Of a DNA stretch of 64,000 nucleotides, positions 47,795 to 58,796 are shown piece after piece. The notes below the pieces were generated by a model, which saw only the letters and a program-made list of their open reading frames with translations, was not told the DNA's origin and ran no database searches. The stretch lies in assembly GCA_032718475.1 (NCBI GenBank), contig JAUCBJ010002639.1, positions 1 to 64,000 of the forward strand, read 5' to 3'. The translations under genes and the position numbers were made by a program. This stretch comes from Nemertoderma westbladi (Eukaryota > Xenacoelomorpha > Nemertodermatida > Nemertodermatidae). Position 1 is the first letter of the stretch. Each line of letters begins with the position of its first letter.

Positions 47795-48165
47795 GCATTT
47801 AGGAAATATATTTAAATACAAAACAGGACGAGCGCAACGACGCTTATAATAATTAAGACGAGTACGGCGTTGATTATATTCCTATACACCACCTGGCTTT
47901 GCATATTGAACGTGCGATTGGAAATAAGTTCGTTCTACCCTTCCGTGGGTGGTAGATGTCGCGGTTATGTATTGGTGGTTGGGAAGGGTGGGGGGGGGGG
48001 GGGGTGGAGAGATTAAAAGGGGTGAACACATACTGTCCCCCTTTCTTGGATTGATTGGTGGTGTGGGTAAATTTCTCAAAACCTGATTTTGTGATACAGT
48101 CACTCAATTTTAATTTGTATCTCATAACTGGGCCTCGTGCTGCGCGAAGGCCCCACGAACGTGTC
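47795..48165 (+). repeat. Module R2, copy 1, with poly(G) run and GC hairpin
   Basis: Contains a G-run at about 47990-48004 followed by gattaaaaggggtgaacac, and ends with the hairpin gggcctcgtgctgcgcgaaggccc (48130-48153; stem of about eight pairs). Repeated at about 49410-49780 and 50950-51337. Confidence 0.8.
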
Positions 48166-48177
48166 GTTCTGTCGTTC

Positions 48178-48663
48178 TGTGGGGCAAGCCACGAAGTGAG
48201 TGAGCCTTAGCGTAGTGGTACCATTAATCAACCTGTCGTTCTGTCGTTCTGTCGTTCTGTCGCATCCAATTTTAAACGTTAATAACTCAGCCAATCTTTG
48301 ATGAAATCTATCCAAACTTGGTACACATGTTGTTTGGCAAAAGTTTAGAAATTTTCCAAGTAGAATTTCCGTGTGGCCTTCGAGAAGCTAAGATAATAGC
48401 AATTAATTAGTTAATTAAGTTGATTACGGTAAAAACACCATTTTCAACCTGCCTGTTAAAGGAAATTAATTGTTTTACAGTATAAAATTTAAATAATTAT
48501 ACTTAAAAATTATACAGATGTAATCCACATACGCCATTCTATTATAGTTTTTAATTAGTTCAAGTGATTTGCTTTATTAATTGTGTCTTTAATTGATCTA
48601 AAGTAATTAAAACGTCATAAAAAATTGATTCTCATTAAATACTGCTCATTTATTGGCTAACAT
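48178..48663 (+). repeat. Module R1, copy 2
   Basis: Direct repeat of copy 1, with three to four gtcgttct units and only scattered substitutions. Confidence 0.85.
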
Positions 48664-49380
48664 GCTGGTACGATGGAAGGATGTGTGTGTAAGGCAGCTA
48701 GCTAGTTGCTGGGAATGATTATTGGTCAAGTCTCTGCTGGTGTGGAGCTAGCTGGGAGTTGTGGCTGTAGACTAACCAGAGAGAAATTGTAATAGGCAAC
48801 CAGTATTGCTATTCCAGCCCAGGCAGCATTCCAACATCCCAACATCCTTCCTGTATTGACTCTTCTAGTGTTGTATTGCTATCTCAGGTAAATGACAGAT
48901 ATAATAACATAAATACCATCCATGGCATGGCTGTTGTGTAGGCTTATCTGAAATAGTTTATTCCACAATGTATATGTCTGGTTATTTTTTAATTGAATTT
49001 TTGCAAAGTAGTAAAATTAATGTTCTTAAAAATAATATTATTATTTTATATGTAACCTAGGAAATTAGCTACATTTTTTCGCTGCAGCTTTAAGAGTGTA
49101 CATTGATTTAATATTATTTCAATACCCATATTACTACATCGGCATAAGATGCGTTGGCGTTGTATCACACATCTCCACATATCACACATCTCCACATAGA
49201 TGTATCGCACAGTTTCGAAACTTCGCATAGTTATAACTGTATAAAGATCGTCAGTCTGCGTTTAGGAAAAATATTTTATGACAAAACAGGACAAGCGACG
49301 AGCGCAACGAGGCATATAATGAAGACGAGTACCTCGTTGACTAAATTATTATATAAACCACCTGGCTTCACATATTGATC
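48660..49380 (+). repeat. Module R3, copy 1
   Basis: Near-identical to 50186-50930, including gcaaagtagtaaaattaatg and cggcataagatgcgttggcg. Small differences are short insertions such as ctagctag and tcaacagttactcg. Confidence 0.85.
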
Positions 49381-49409
49381 GCATCCCTAATTATTATTAT
49401 TATAAATAT

Positions 49410-49780
49410 CGTCAGCCTGCGTTTAAGAAATATATTTAAATACAAAACAGGACGAACGCAAAGAGGCTTATAATGAAAACGAGTACTGCGTTTATTATAT
49501 TCCTATAAACCACCTGGCTTTGCATATTTAACGTGCGATTGGAAATAAGTTCGTGCTACCCTTCCGTGGGTGGTAGATGTCCCGGTTATGTATTGGTGGT
49601 TGGGAAGGTTGGGGGGGGGGGGGGGGATTAAAAGGGGTGAACACGTACTGTCCCCCTTTCTTTGATTGATTGGTGGTGTGGGTAAATTTCTCAAAACCTG
49701 ATTTTGTGATACAGTCGCTCAATTTTAATTTGTATCTAATAACTGGGCCTCGTGCTGCGCGAAGGCCCCACGAACGTGTC
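49410..49780 (+). repeat. Module R2, copy 2
   Basis: Same order as copy 1, with a G-run at about 49609-49627 and a GC hairpin at about 49746-49769. It is preceded by a partly duplicated aaaacaggacaagcg segment (about 49265-49380), showing tandem growth inside the module. Confidence 0.8.
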
Positions 49781-50192
49781 GTTCTGTCGCGTCCAATTTT
49801 AAACGTTAACAACTCAGCCAATCTTTGATGAAATCTATCCAAACTTGGTACACATGTTGTTTGGCAAAAGTTTAGAAATTTTCCAAGTAGAATTTCCGTG
49901 TGGCCTTCGAGAAGCTAAGATAATAGCAGTTAATTAGTTAATTAAGTTGATTACGGTAAAAACACCATTTTCAACCTGCCTTTTAAAGGAAATTAATTGT
50001 TTTACAGTATAAGATTTAAATAATTATACTTAAAAATTATACAGATGTAATCCACATACGCCATTCTATTATAGTTTTTAATTAGTTCAAGTGATTTGCT
50101 TTATTAATTGTGTCTTTAATTGATCTAAAGTAATTAAAACGTCATAAAAAATTGATTCTCATTAAATACTGCTCATTTATTGGCTAACATGC
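49777..50192 (+). repeat. Module R1, copy 3, lacking the first part
   Basis: Starts within the gtcgttct run (tgtcgttctgtcgcgtcc), so the tgtggggcgagcc head is missing. The body is the same as copies 1 and 2. Confidence 0.85.
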
Positions 50193-50930
50193 TGGTACGA
50201 TGGAAGGATGTGTGTGTAAGGCAGCTATTTGCTGGGAATGATTATTGGTCAAGTCTCTGCTGGTGTGGAGCTAGCTGGCTTGGAGTTGTGGCTGTAGACT
50301 AACCAGAGAGGAATTGTACTGTAATAGGCAACCAGTATTGCTATTCCAGCCCAGACATCATTCTTGAAATCCAACATCCCAACATCCTTCCTGTATTGAC
50401 TCTACTATAAGTGTTGTATTGCTATCTCAGGTAAATGACAGATATAATAACATAAATACAATCCATGGCATGGCTGTTGTGTAGGCTTCTGAAATAGTTT
50501 ATTCCACAATGTATATGTCTGGTTATTTTTTAATTGAATTTTTGCAAAGTAGTAAAATTAATGTTCTTAAAAATAATATTATTATTTTATATGTAACCTA
50601 GGAAATTAGCTACATTTTTTCGCTGCAGCTTTAAGAGTGTACATTGATTTAATATTATTTCAATACCCATATTACTACATCGGCATAAGATGCGTTGGCG
50701 TTGTATCACACATCTCCACATATCACACATCTCCACATAGATGTATCAACAGTTACTCGCACAGTTTCGAAACTTCGCATAGTTATAACTGTATAAAGAT
50801 CGTCAGTCTGCGTTTAGGAAAAATATTTTATGACAAAACAGGACAAGCGACGAGCGCAACGAGGCATATAATGAAGACGAGTACTGCGTTGACTAAATTG
50901 TTATATAAACCACCTGGCTTCACATATTGA
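50186..50930 (+). repeat. Module R3, copy 2
   Basis: Second copy of the 48660-49380 module in the same orientation. Confidence 0.85.
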
Positions 50931-50949
50931 TCGCATCCCTAGTTATTAT

Positions 50950-51337
50950 TATTATAAAGATCGTCCTAGCCTGCGTTTAAGAAATATATTTAAATACAAA
51001 ACAGGACGAACGCAAAGAGGCTTATAATGAAAACGAGTACTGCGTTTATTATATTCCTATAAACCACCTGGCTTTGCATATTTAACGTGCGATTGGAAAT
51101 AAGTTCGTGCTACCCTTCCGTGGGTGGTAGATGTCGCGGTTATGTATTGGTGGGTGGGGGGAGGGGGGGGGGGGGGGTGTGCAGATTAAAAGGGGTGAAC
51201 ACGTACTGTCCCCCTTTCTTTGATTAATTGGTGGTGTGGGTTAATATCTCATAACCTGATTTTGTGATACAGTCGCACAATTTTAATTTGTATCTCATAA
51301 CTGGGCCTCGTGCTGCGCGAAGGCCCCACGAACGTGT
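50950..51337 (+). repeat. Module R2, copy 3
   Basis: Third copy, with a G-run at about 51155-51178 and a GC hairpin at about 51304-51327, directly followed by the inverted R1. Confidence 0.8.
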
Positions 51338-51834
51338 ACCAGCATGTTGGCCAATAAATGAGCAGTATTTAATGAGAATCAATTTTTTACGCCGTTTTAA
51401 TTACTTTAGATCAATTAAAGACACAATTATTAAAGCAAATCACTTGAACTAATTAAAAACTATAATAGAATGGCGTATGTGGATTACATCTGTATAATTT
51501 TTAAGTATAATTATTTAAATCTTATACTGTAAAACAATTAATTTCCTTTAAAAGGCAGGTTGAAAATGGTGTTTTTACAGTAATCAACTTAATTAACTAA
51601 TTAACTGCTATTATCTTAGCTTCTCGAAGGCCACACGGAAATTCTACTTGGAAAATTTCTAACCTTTTGCCAAACAACATGTGTACCAAGTTTGGATAGA
51701 TTTCATCAAAGATTGGCCGAGTTATTAACGTTTAAAATTGAACGCGACAGAACGACAGAACGACAGAACGACAGAACGACAGGTTGATTAATGGTACCAC
51801 TACGCTAAGGCTCACTCACTTCGTGGCTCGCCCC
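51338..51834 (-). repeat. Module R1, inverted terminal copy
   Basis: Reverse complement of copy 1 over its full length, from accagcatgttggccaataa to ggctcgccccaca. It forms the right inverted end of the composite repeat. Confidence 0.88.
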
Positions 51835-52290
51835 ACAAGATAGTTTATTTTGACTGTTTGAGGTGAAGCAAAATAAGCTAAATAAATTACATTCTGCTCT
51901 ACCTCAATATCTAATATCTTATGTCAGTCCTATTATTTATTATCATCCTTCAGTCATTCACGCTTCAGTCCATTATTACTTAATATTGACAATATAATTA
52001 ATTAATGTTTATACTTTAATAGTCGCCAGTGAAGTATAGTTTGGTGGAGGGAGCGTGGAGGCATAGAGGCAGAAATATATTAGATATTATCTAATGAGAT
52101 GATGTTTTAGAAACAAGACCCCAACTCAGACCCATTTGTAATGCTTTATTATTTAATGTAGGGAAATCAGCAGCTATCAGGGTTATCTTCTATTTACTGA
52201 TCTACAGACAGACAGATCCAGAGATCTAATTGTATTCGATCCAAGGACTACTACACTACAGGACTGGCATACTGCCTGATTTAATTTTCC

Positions 52291-52364
52291 GGTTTATGTT
52301 TAATATTCAGGATTGTTACTTAATCCATTTATTAAGTAACAATCCCGAATATTAAACATAAACC
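52291..52364. repeat. Nearly perfect hairpin, 34-bp arms, 6-base loop
   Basis: The left arm starts ggtttatgtttaatattc at 52291. The right arm is its reverse complement over 52331-52364 with a single mismatch. The loop is ccattt. It could be a miniature palindromic element, a pre-miRNA-like hairpin or a recent inverted duplication. Confidence 0.85.
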
Positions 52365-53798
52365 AATTTATTATTAATCTGAAGAGCCCGAATCGGGGCC
52401 ATTGATGTGTTTTCACGTACTAGCAATATAAAGTAAGAACCTAATAATAATAGCCCTATAAAGTAATAATATCAGAAAGGGAGTTGGGGGAGTGTGGGGG
52501 TTCCCTGGAACCTGGCTTGAGAACTTTTAGGATAGTAAATGACCAGAGATAAAGAATATAAAGAGAGGTCCATGTATGTATATTGTATAGAAATACCGCT
52601 AGTCAGCGAGTTGAATCCGTCATCCGTGTCACAACATTCCCCTGTGGATAGGGAAACTGTTCACATCGTTTTTATGTCGCACAATGTAATAAACACGGTC
52701 GTTCAAGACTATAATGAATAGTTAGTACACAACACTCGTCCCCTTTTGTTACAATAAAGCCTCGCTGCGCTCGTCCATTATTTCTTGACACCAAAATATA
52801 TTATGTTATTAATAATTACGATTGTGTACTAAATTTCATGAAAATCCTTTGATAACAATGTCTATAACAATATAGAGCAATTCCAAACTAATGAACTTTG
52901 CTAGCGAAGTCGGATGAAGGGGTGTGCCAGTCCTGTAGTATAGTAAGTAGTCCTTGCAGCCTTGATTCGATCATAATCAATTGTATCATACAGTATACTG
53001 GTATATGCCTACATATCATAATGCAGTACTGTCATAGGCCTAGACTGTAATGTAATATATACTGCATACTGGTACAGGGACAGGCAGACAGGCCAGGTTG
53101 GAATTCATGCATGAGCGCGCAGGTACGCTTTGTTGTTTTGAAATCACCGCGCACCTGAAATTGGCTCGTCGCGCACCTCATCATATGTCATAATCCAAAC
53201 AAAATCGCGCAGCTCATGTCATGCATATCTCAAAAAATCGCACAGTTCATAAGAACAATTTTACATTCCTATTTTACAAGTTTGAGCGTTTTAAGCTTAT
53301 CTTTACAGTACGTCTGTCTGTCTGTACGTTGAATCTAGGCTTACATAATAAATGTAATTTTTGCAACATCAAAATTGTTAATATTAAAAAATATTTTTTT
53401 AATCCACTACTACAGTACTATGGTGGCCCATCGGGCTCACTGCTTTTATAACAGAAAATATTATTTTAGATTACAAACAAAACATGTACCGGTAATTTCA
53501 AAAAAACGAATATTGAAATAATTAATATTGGTAATCAATACACCGTTAATGCCAATCTAATTAACGGCCGACTTATTCTCGGGTTGGTTGTATTAATATT
53601 AGCATGTTTGTGGATTTGTTTATTTTTTGTAATTATTTTCAAATTTTATCAAAATTATCGTTTTAACCGGTATTTTTATGTTGTATATTTTTATTTATAA
53701 AGTACGGCTCTACCTCGAGTGGGAATAATAAATGTTTCTTCATTATTAATTCGACGAACTATATTCTCTGAGTATGCCGAAAGCTAGCCAACCTTGGT

Positions 53799-53845
53799 CA
53801 CCATGGTTACCAATAGACCACACGTGGTATTACCATAGAAACGAG
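53799..53845. promoter_or_regulatory. X-box-like (RFX) motif cluster
   Basis: Two imperfect X-boxes: gtcaccatggttac (about 53799, one mismatch to GTNRCC-AT-RGYAAC) and attaccatagaaac (about 53830). They lie 100-180 bases before the 53976 exon. RFX factors drive ciliary genes in animals, but each match here is imperfect. Confidence 0.35.
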
Positions 53846-53975
53846 GCGCCACCATTATTGGCAATCCGAGAGAACACGACTGCAGCGCAGGGGAAATGAT
53901 GAAAGATATATACCGACACTCTGGCAACAATAATGTTCTATAACTTTCGCAAAGATATGACATTTCTACCTACAG

Positions 53976-54501
53976 AATACCGCCGGATTTCCTAAACAAA
54001 TCGAGGCGAAAATATAAAACTGGAAACCCTTTTTCTTTCCACGACAACCGACACCAGACGCGCGACTACGGGGTTTATTTCGACGAGAAGTTTGGGAAGT
54101 TTAAATCCTACGGAGATATGCGGCAGCATCTGTCTGCGAACCACATCGAGTGGGTGAGTGACACAGCTGGGCGAGGTACCCGGCCCTACACGTCGGTTTA
54201 CCGGAGGAGTTTCAACCGAGTCTCGTCTGTAACCCCGGATACTACCGCGGGGATATCGCTTGATATCCCTCCCGTATTCCGGGCCGCCACCTCGGAATCA
54301 TTCCGACCCCACTCCCGCTTCCCCCGTGTCTACCCGACCCCCGTAGTCAGGGCGACTGATCGCTCGGAATATATCCGGGTTGGTATGACAGCCCCTGATT
54401 CCGGTTCATTTAGGACTCCTCTTCGCTCCCTCGCTTTGGCACAGGAACCGTTCCAGAAACCCAATAACTGGCGATATTCAAACAGAGGCGTTAAAATATA
54501 A
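53976..54501 (+). CDS. Terminal exon of an uncharacterised gene, possibly ciliary
   Basis: An open frame from a likely acceptor (polypyrimidine then ctacag at 53970-53975) to a stop at 54499-54501. The first in-frame ATG is 54118, but residues upstream look coding (YKTGNPFSFHDNRH, YGVYFDEKFGKFKSYGDM), so an upstream exon is expected. The acceptor leaves a partial codon, and the donor was not found. The protein is basic and rich in Tyr, Arg, Pro and Ser without membrane or enzyme motifs, in the style of small microtubule inner proteins of cilia. This guess is supported only by style and by nearby X-box-like motifs. A poly(A) signal lies at 54528-54533. Confidence 0.45.
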
Positions 54502-54527
54502 TAGGATTTATTTGTATATTATTAGGT

Positions 54528-54533
54528 AATAAA
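54528..54533 (+). promoter_or_regulatory. Candidate poly(A) signal of the 53976 gene
   Basis: AATAAA 27 bases after the stop codon of the preceding frame. Confidence 0.5.
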
Positions 54534-55136
54534 GAATTTTAATTAACAATTAATTTGTTGAATTATATCAGCTGGTTTTGAAAAGTCCAAATTTTGCTCT
54601 CGGAACTGCTCCGTCGTTCTCAAAATGTTTCTATAAAATATATTAGGTAATATTAGGCAGACAACTGATACGGATGTTGAAATATTTAAGGCAACACTTA
54701 TGAGTTAAGGTGCACCTTAGCTAAGGTTGATTTATATGCAACCGGCCCCTCCTGGTCTAACCACAAGTTAAGTAAATAAAGTTAAGTTATTGCAACTATA
54801 ATTTATTAATATATTGTAAATATTAACCAAACATAAACCAATAACCCATAACCATCACACATATAAACTGGTAACATATAGCAGAATAGCCAAGGTTCAG
54901 TCTCTTCAAAAACTCATTGGGAATTCAAACTGCAAAATAAATAATAAAAACGTTAAGTAAATAATTTTATAGTAAAAAACGATTTTTATTCCGGAACTCA
55001 TTATTATTAATCAGGAACTTTTCACACAAATATCATATATTTTATTTTTATTTATTATTATATTAATATTATTTATAATCCTCAACGCAACTCTATTGTA
55101 ATTATTTAGTAACTTTATATAAAACTTACAGTTTTA
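54534..55136. other. Intergenic between convergent genes, no gene seen
   Basis: AT-rich sequence that must hold the 3' ends of the plus-strand gene at 54.0-54.5 kb and the minus-strand fibrinogen-domain gene. No gene was recognised. Confidence 0.4.
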
Positions 55137-57322
55137 CTAAATCCAAATCTTCATTTCAACTCGAGATGCCGGATTCCAATCAGTAAAATGACGCCAATGA
55201 GGTCCTTTCCATTCCCCCGCACCATATTCTCCGTTCAAGTTACTGTACGCGCAGCCCCTGTACCACCACGGCCCAGTACGTATTACGGCGCAGTTGCGGT
55301 CGTCCAACTCGTCATTATCGCGGTCCTTGGTAGAGAATGGATACCCGTTGGAATAATCCAATGCGTCACCAGCAGTACCATGGTAACCGGATACATCGAG
55401 GGTGTAATTAGTTGCAGCTGATCCGACAGAGAAGTTGTTGTATTCCGCGTATTTGTGTTCGTTGGTGTAATCCACCCACTCCCATCTATCATCACCATCA
55501 CCAGCTTCATGTCCCCTTCCAGTGAACCACAAATCGACCCTCAACTTCACCCCGCCTTTACTCAGCTTGTGGATCGCCTCCAACCCCAACCAAAAATTGG
55601 TATTCGGGTCGCCAAATCCTTCAACATATTCATCCCAGTTTTGATAGAAGTCAACAGATCCATCAACTCTTTGTTGAATCTTCACCCCATCTTTTTGCAT
55701 TATTAGCCCAGGAGCCATTATCTGATACAGTGTAATGGATGAAATCACTATATCTGTATCATGTAACCTGTAAACGAACTCTTCCAACTCTGTATTCTGT
55801 TCTTCCAGCTCTGTAACCTGTTAGGAAATATTTTTACAACTTTTATGAATTCAACTCAACTTTGTCACCACTTACAATATCTATGAAATCGCATGAAATT
55901 AAAATTAAAATAATAATTTAAAATAACTAATAAACTTACATTAATGGCTCCACATTGTCCATCATTTGCCTGTAATAATAAATAAATTATAAATAGCTCT
56001 GCCGTGCAATGTAAAAAGACCGTAAGTCGCATTTTTCCTAAATTCACTTTTTCTGGGTCTAAATAATGCGCTCTATCTAATGGTATAATCGAGAACACCG
56101 TATCTACTCTAGTTCTCGAGATATGCAATGTAGAAAGGCCGTAAGTCACAACATATGTATAGTGTTACAAAGGAAAAAGACCGTAAGTGCAATACTTACA
56201 AAAGACCGCAACTAATTGAATTTATGCCAAAAAAAACCGAACAAAAAAACAAGACTTACGGTGTTTTGTCATTGCATAGATAATAAGAAAACGCAAATAC
56301 GGTTTTATTGAAATATGTGTCTTGAAATATGTATTTACATATAGGTTGTACAATGCAAAAATACCGTAAGTACAAAAAATAACTCTGACGTCAAAATATT
56401 AATGGAAAGTAAAAAATAATCACGTAAAAAAATTTCCCACCCCCAATCGCGTAGGGTTATAAAAAATTAGTAATTTACGGACATTTTAAACCAACAATCT
56501 GAAAGTAAACACTAATTTGCGTTTTACTCGAAATGAGTTTTTGTCACTTGCGGTCTTTTCACATTACACGGCAGAGCTATTGATGAAATAATAATACATT
56601 TATATACTAAATAAATAATAATACTGTTAAGTTATTAAGTGTTATCATCGCTAATATTATTTTACATGCTACTCCAAAAAGTGGGCCTGCCAGAAACTTT
56701 TTAAAAATCCACCACATTACAATATTACAAGAAAACTGATAGCTGTGGTATAACTGATATGAACTGGATACAACTGGTTTACACTGAAGACAACTGGTGT
56801 GGTGATAGGGGACAGCAAAATGTGGACATGGGAATAATACGTGGCGTGGCCAGGGAAACAGACGTGGACATACGGATATCCAACGCGACATGGGGAGGCC
56901 TGTTGTGGAGAAGGGGACACCCAATGGTGGAGACTGGGGGAGGCCATAATAATAGCAAACCAGTCTGCAATACTCGACAAAAACCAAAATAAATGTGAAC
57001 TGAATAACTAACAGACAGTTTGTGAGGAACTGGCTGTTGGCTACAGTCATGTATGCGTTGTCACTCTCTATAGGATGCTAACCGTTTAAATACAATTTCT
57101 GTTTGTGGAATAATTCTGAGAAAATTTTTTTTTTGTATTTTGATGAATAAATCAATAAATCTAACATCCTTAATAAAGGGTTTCTTTATTCACGTGAGCA
57201 AATCATTAAATGAATAATTCAGATAACAACGCTAAATGAATACTTTATGCATTAAATAAACTTACCTGGAGTAGGAAAAGAGCTGACAGCAGAGAAAATA
57301 GTTTAAGACTTACGGGTAACAT
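55137..57322 (-). CDS. Secreted fibrinogen C-terminal domain protein (FReD), three exons
   Basis: Exon 1 is 57322-57266 and encodes a 19-residue signal peptide (MLPVSLKLFSLLSALFLLQ, GTAAGT-type donor). Exon 2 is a 30-base exon at about 55969-55940 (ANDGQCGAIN). Exon 3 is 55818-55137; all junctions are phase 0. Exon 3 starts with a short heptad helix (TELEEQNTELEEFV) and then a fibrinogen-related domain: QQRVDGSVDFYQNWDEYVEGFG, FWLGLEAIH, FSTKDRDND, and NCAVIRTGPWWYRGCAYSNLNG with its Cys pair. The early subdomain is shortened and lacks the usual first disulphide and GGW motif. Such proteins bind glycans or act as ficolin/angiopoietin-like secreted lectins. Intron 1 holds a MITE. Confidence 0.85.
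55991..56581. repeat. MITE-like element with inverted ends in intron 1 of the fibrinogen-domain gene
   Basis: The left end tagctctgccgtgcaatgt continues into aaaagaccgtaagt. The right end, ending acacggcagagcta, is its reverse complement over about 35 bases (a few mismatches). Both ends include a ta dinucleotide, as for Tc1/mariner-type target duplication. The length is about 590 bp with no coding potential. The agaccgtaagt motif recurs inside at about 56105-56190. Confidence 0.8.
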
Positions 57323-57589
57323 TTTTACAGTATTTGTAAATAACTTTGTAACTAAAGTTATGATAATTTTCTGATAGAGAATGGTTTTAAGGCCTAAAAC
57401 TCCTCCTATTTATACACTTTTGACAAAGGCAATTACTTATGCAATGAATGAAGTCTCATAAAGGCAATCAAAGGCGGCAAGTATTAAGACCTTTATAGAA
57501 CAATTATTAGTAACTAACCTTAGTATAGATACCACTGTGTGTTAGTTATCACTTTAAATTACATTCTTATGATTAACTGTCACAGAAAG
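57323..57589. other. Upstream region of the fibrinogen-domain gene, no other gene seen
   Basis: AT-rich sequence directly upstream of the gene's signal-peptide exon. A tatttatac motif about 80 bases upstream of the ATG (57408-57416; gtataaata on the coding strand) is a fair TATA box. Confidence 0.45.
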
Positions 57590-57975
57590 ACTGCTGCCGC
57601 CTGGCTACCAGTTGCAGTTACAGACAGACTGCGGGCGTCTGGATACCAGTTAAATGCAGACTGCTGGCACCTGGCTACCAGTTACAGGCTGACTGCTGGC
57701 GCCTGGCTACTAGTTACAGACAGAATCCTGGCACCTGGCTACCATGTTACAGGCAGACTGCTGGCGCCTGGCTACCAGATACAGACAGACTGCTGGCGCC
57801 TGCCCACCAGATACAGAAAGACTCCTGCCACCTGGCTACCAGTTACAGACAGACTGCGGGCGTCTGGAAACCAGTTACAGGCAGACTGCTAGCGCCTGGC
57901 AACCAGATACAGGCAACTGCTAACGCCTGGACCTGGAGACCAGTTACAGACAGACTGCGGGCGCCTGGCGACCAC
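57590..57975. repeat. Minisatellite, imperfect units of about 36 bp
   Basis: About ten units built around gcgcctggctaccag and ttacagacagactgc, with variation in spacing and bases. A 117-codon plus-strand frame crosses the repeat but shows only repeat translation. Confidence 0.85.
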
Positions 57976-58066
57976 TTACATACAGGTACTGTACGTCGCA
58001 GCGCAGTGGTTACATCGCGTTTCGGCAACTATCACGTTCGGCAAGAGTAGTAATTCGGCAATAAAG

Positions 58067-58420
58067 ATACGTTTCGGTAAAACAGAGCACATTACACCAG
58101 TGTTGCGTGATCTTCATTGGCTGCCTATTCTGCGCCGTATTGATAATAAATTTGCACTTTTGACATATACAGTAAGTGTGCCTTAATACAGTAATATGGG
58201 TCCGGCCTATCTTACTGATCTCTTGCATCCACACTCTCAACCACGCCCACTGCGCTCAAGTGACCAGGGTCTCCCCATCATCCCACGATTTAACCTAGAG
58301 AGCTACTGTAATCGATATTTTGCTGTAGCTGCGCCCAATATTTGGAATTCTCTTCCAATCGGAGTCCGCCTTACGCCCACTGTTGCGAGTTCTAAGTTTA
58401 CATGTACTGTACAAAATTGA
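58067..58420 (+). pseudogene. LINE (non-LTR retrotransposon) reverse-transcriptase tail, broken
   Basis: Two pieces of the C-terminal region of a CR1/L2-like ORF2: HITPVLRDLHWLPILRRI (about 58085-58140) and, in another frame after a short gap, LTDLLHPHSQPR then RSSDQG, IPRFNLESYCNR and FAVAAPNIWNSLP (58200-58370). These are hallmark motifs of that tail. A frame change and missing bases between the parts show it is dead and 5'-truncated. Confidence 0.8.
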
Positions 58421-58796
58421 ATATAATTATTGGGGTCACAATATTTCATGACCTCTCCTACTTTTTTATACTCTATCCAAATGTAACGGGGTCACAACTT
58501 TTACTTTAACACTTTTTTTTATTTGACTTTTATTATTTAGGCAACACCAAGGGCCGTTTGTGTCAAAATGACCCATTATAGTTTTACTCATAATAAACAA
58601 TTGTGCAAAGTCGAATTATGTAAACACGTCAATTTTCCAAGTCAGGGCGATGCTTAATCAACATTGAAAAGTCAATTCGTCTGTTTGTATGTCTGTTTGT
58701 ATGTCGGTGCGTGTGTGTGTATGTATAATATGGAAACATATGGAAATATTGTCCATGAACCATATTTTCTGTATGGAACGTCTTAATTAGACCCTA
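58421..58796. other. Intergenic, no gene seen
   Basis: Follows the LINE tail and contains a tgtttgtatgtctg simple repeat. No gene was recognised. Confidence 0.4.

Larger units (their letters stand above)
46799..51834. repeat. Composite 5-kb repeat with inverted ends and tandem inner modules (foldback-like)
   Basis: Begins tgtggggcgagccacgaag and ends with the reverse complement ggctcgccccaca, with terminal modules of about 500 bp in inverted orientation. Inside, three kinds of module repeat: R1 (46799, 48178 and 49777 forward; 51834 inverted), R3 (48660 and 50186) and R2 (47795, 49410 and 50950). R2 carries a poly(G) run each time. No frame encodes a transposase, so it is non-autonomous. Flanking target duplications were not evident. 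Confidence 0.8.
51835..53975. other. Intergenic region with one long hairpin and an X-box cluster, no gene seen
   Basis: Short frames only, without recognisable domains. Items within it are the 34-bp hairpin (52291-52364), a cgcgcacct-type repeated patch at about 53115-53235, and RFX-like motifs at about 53799-53845 close to the next gene. Confidence 0.4.

Noticed and set aside
53940-53985. A 45-base intron joining a short upstream ATG exon to the 53976 exon
   Set aside because: The junction would be out of phase with the downstream frame, giving an early stop.
56607-57050. Minus-strand 147-codon frame in FReD intron 1
   Set aside because: Hydrophobic, without motifs, and inside an intron defined by good splice sites.
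57539-57892. Plus-strand 117-codon frame
   Set aside because: It runs through the 36-bp minisatellite and shows only repeat-derived residues.
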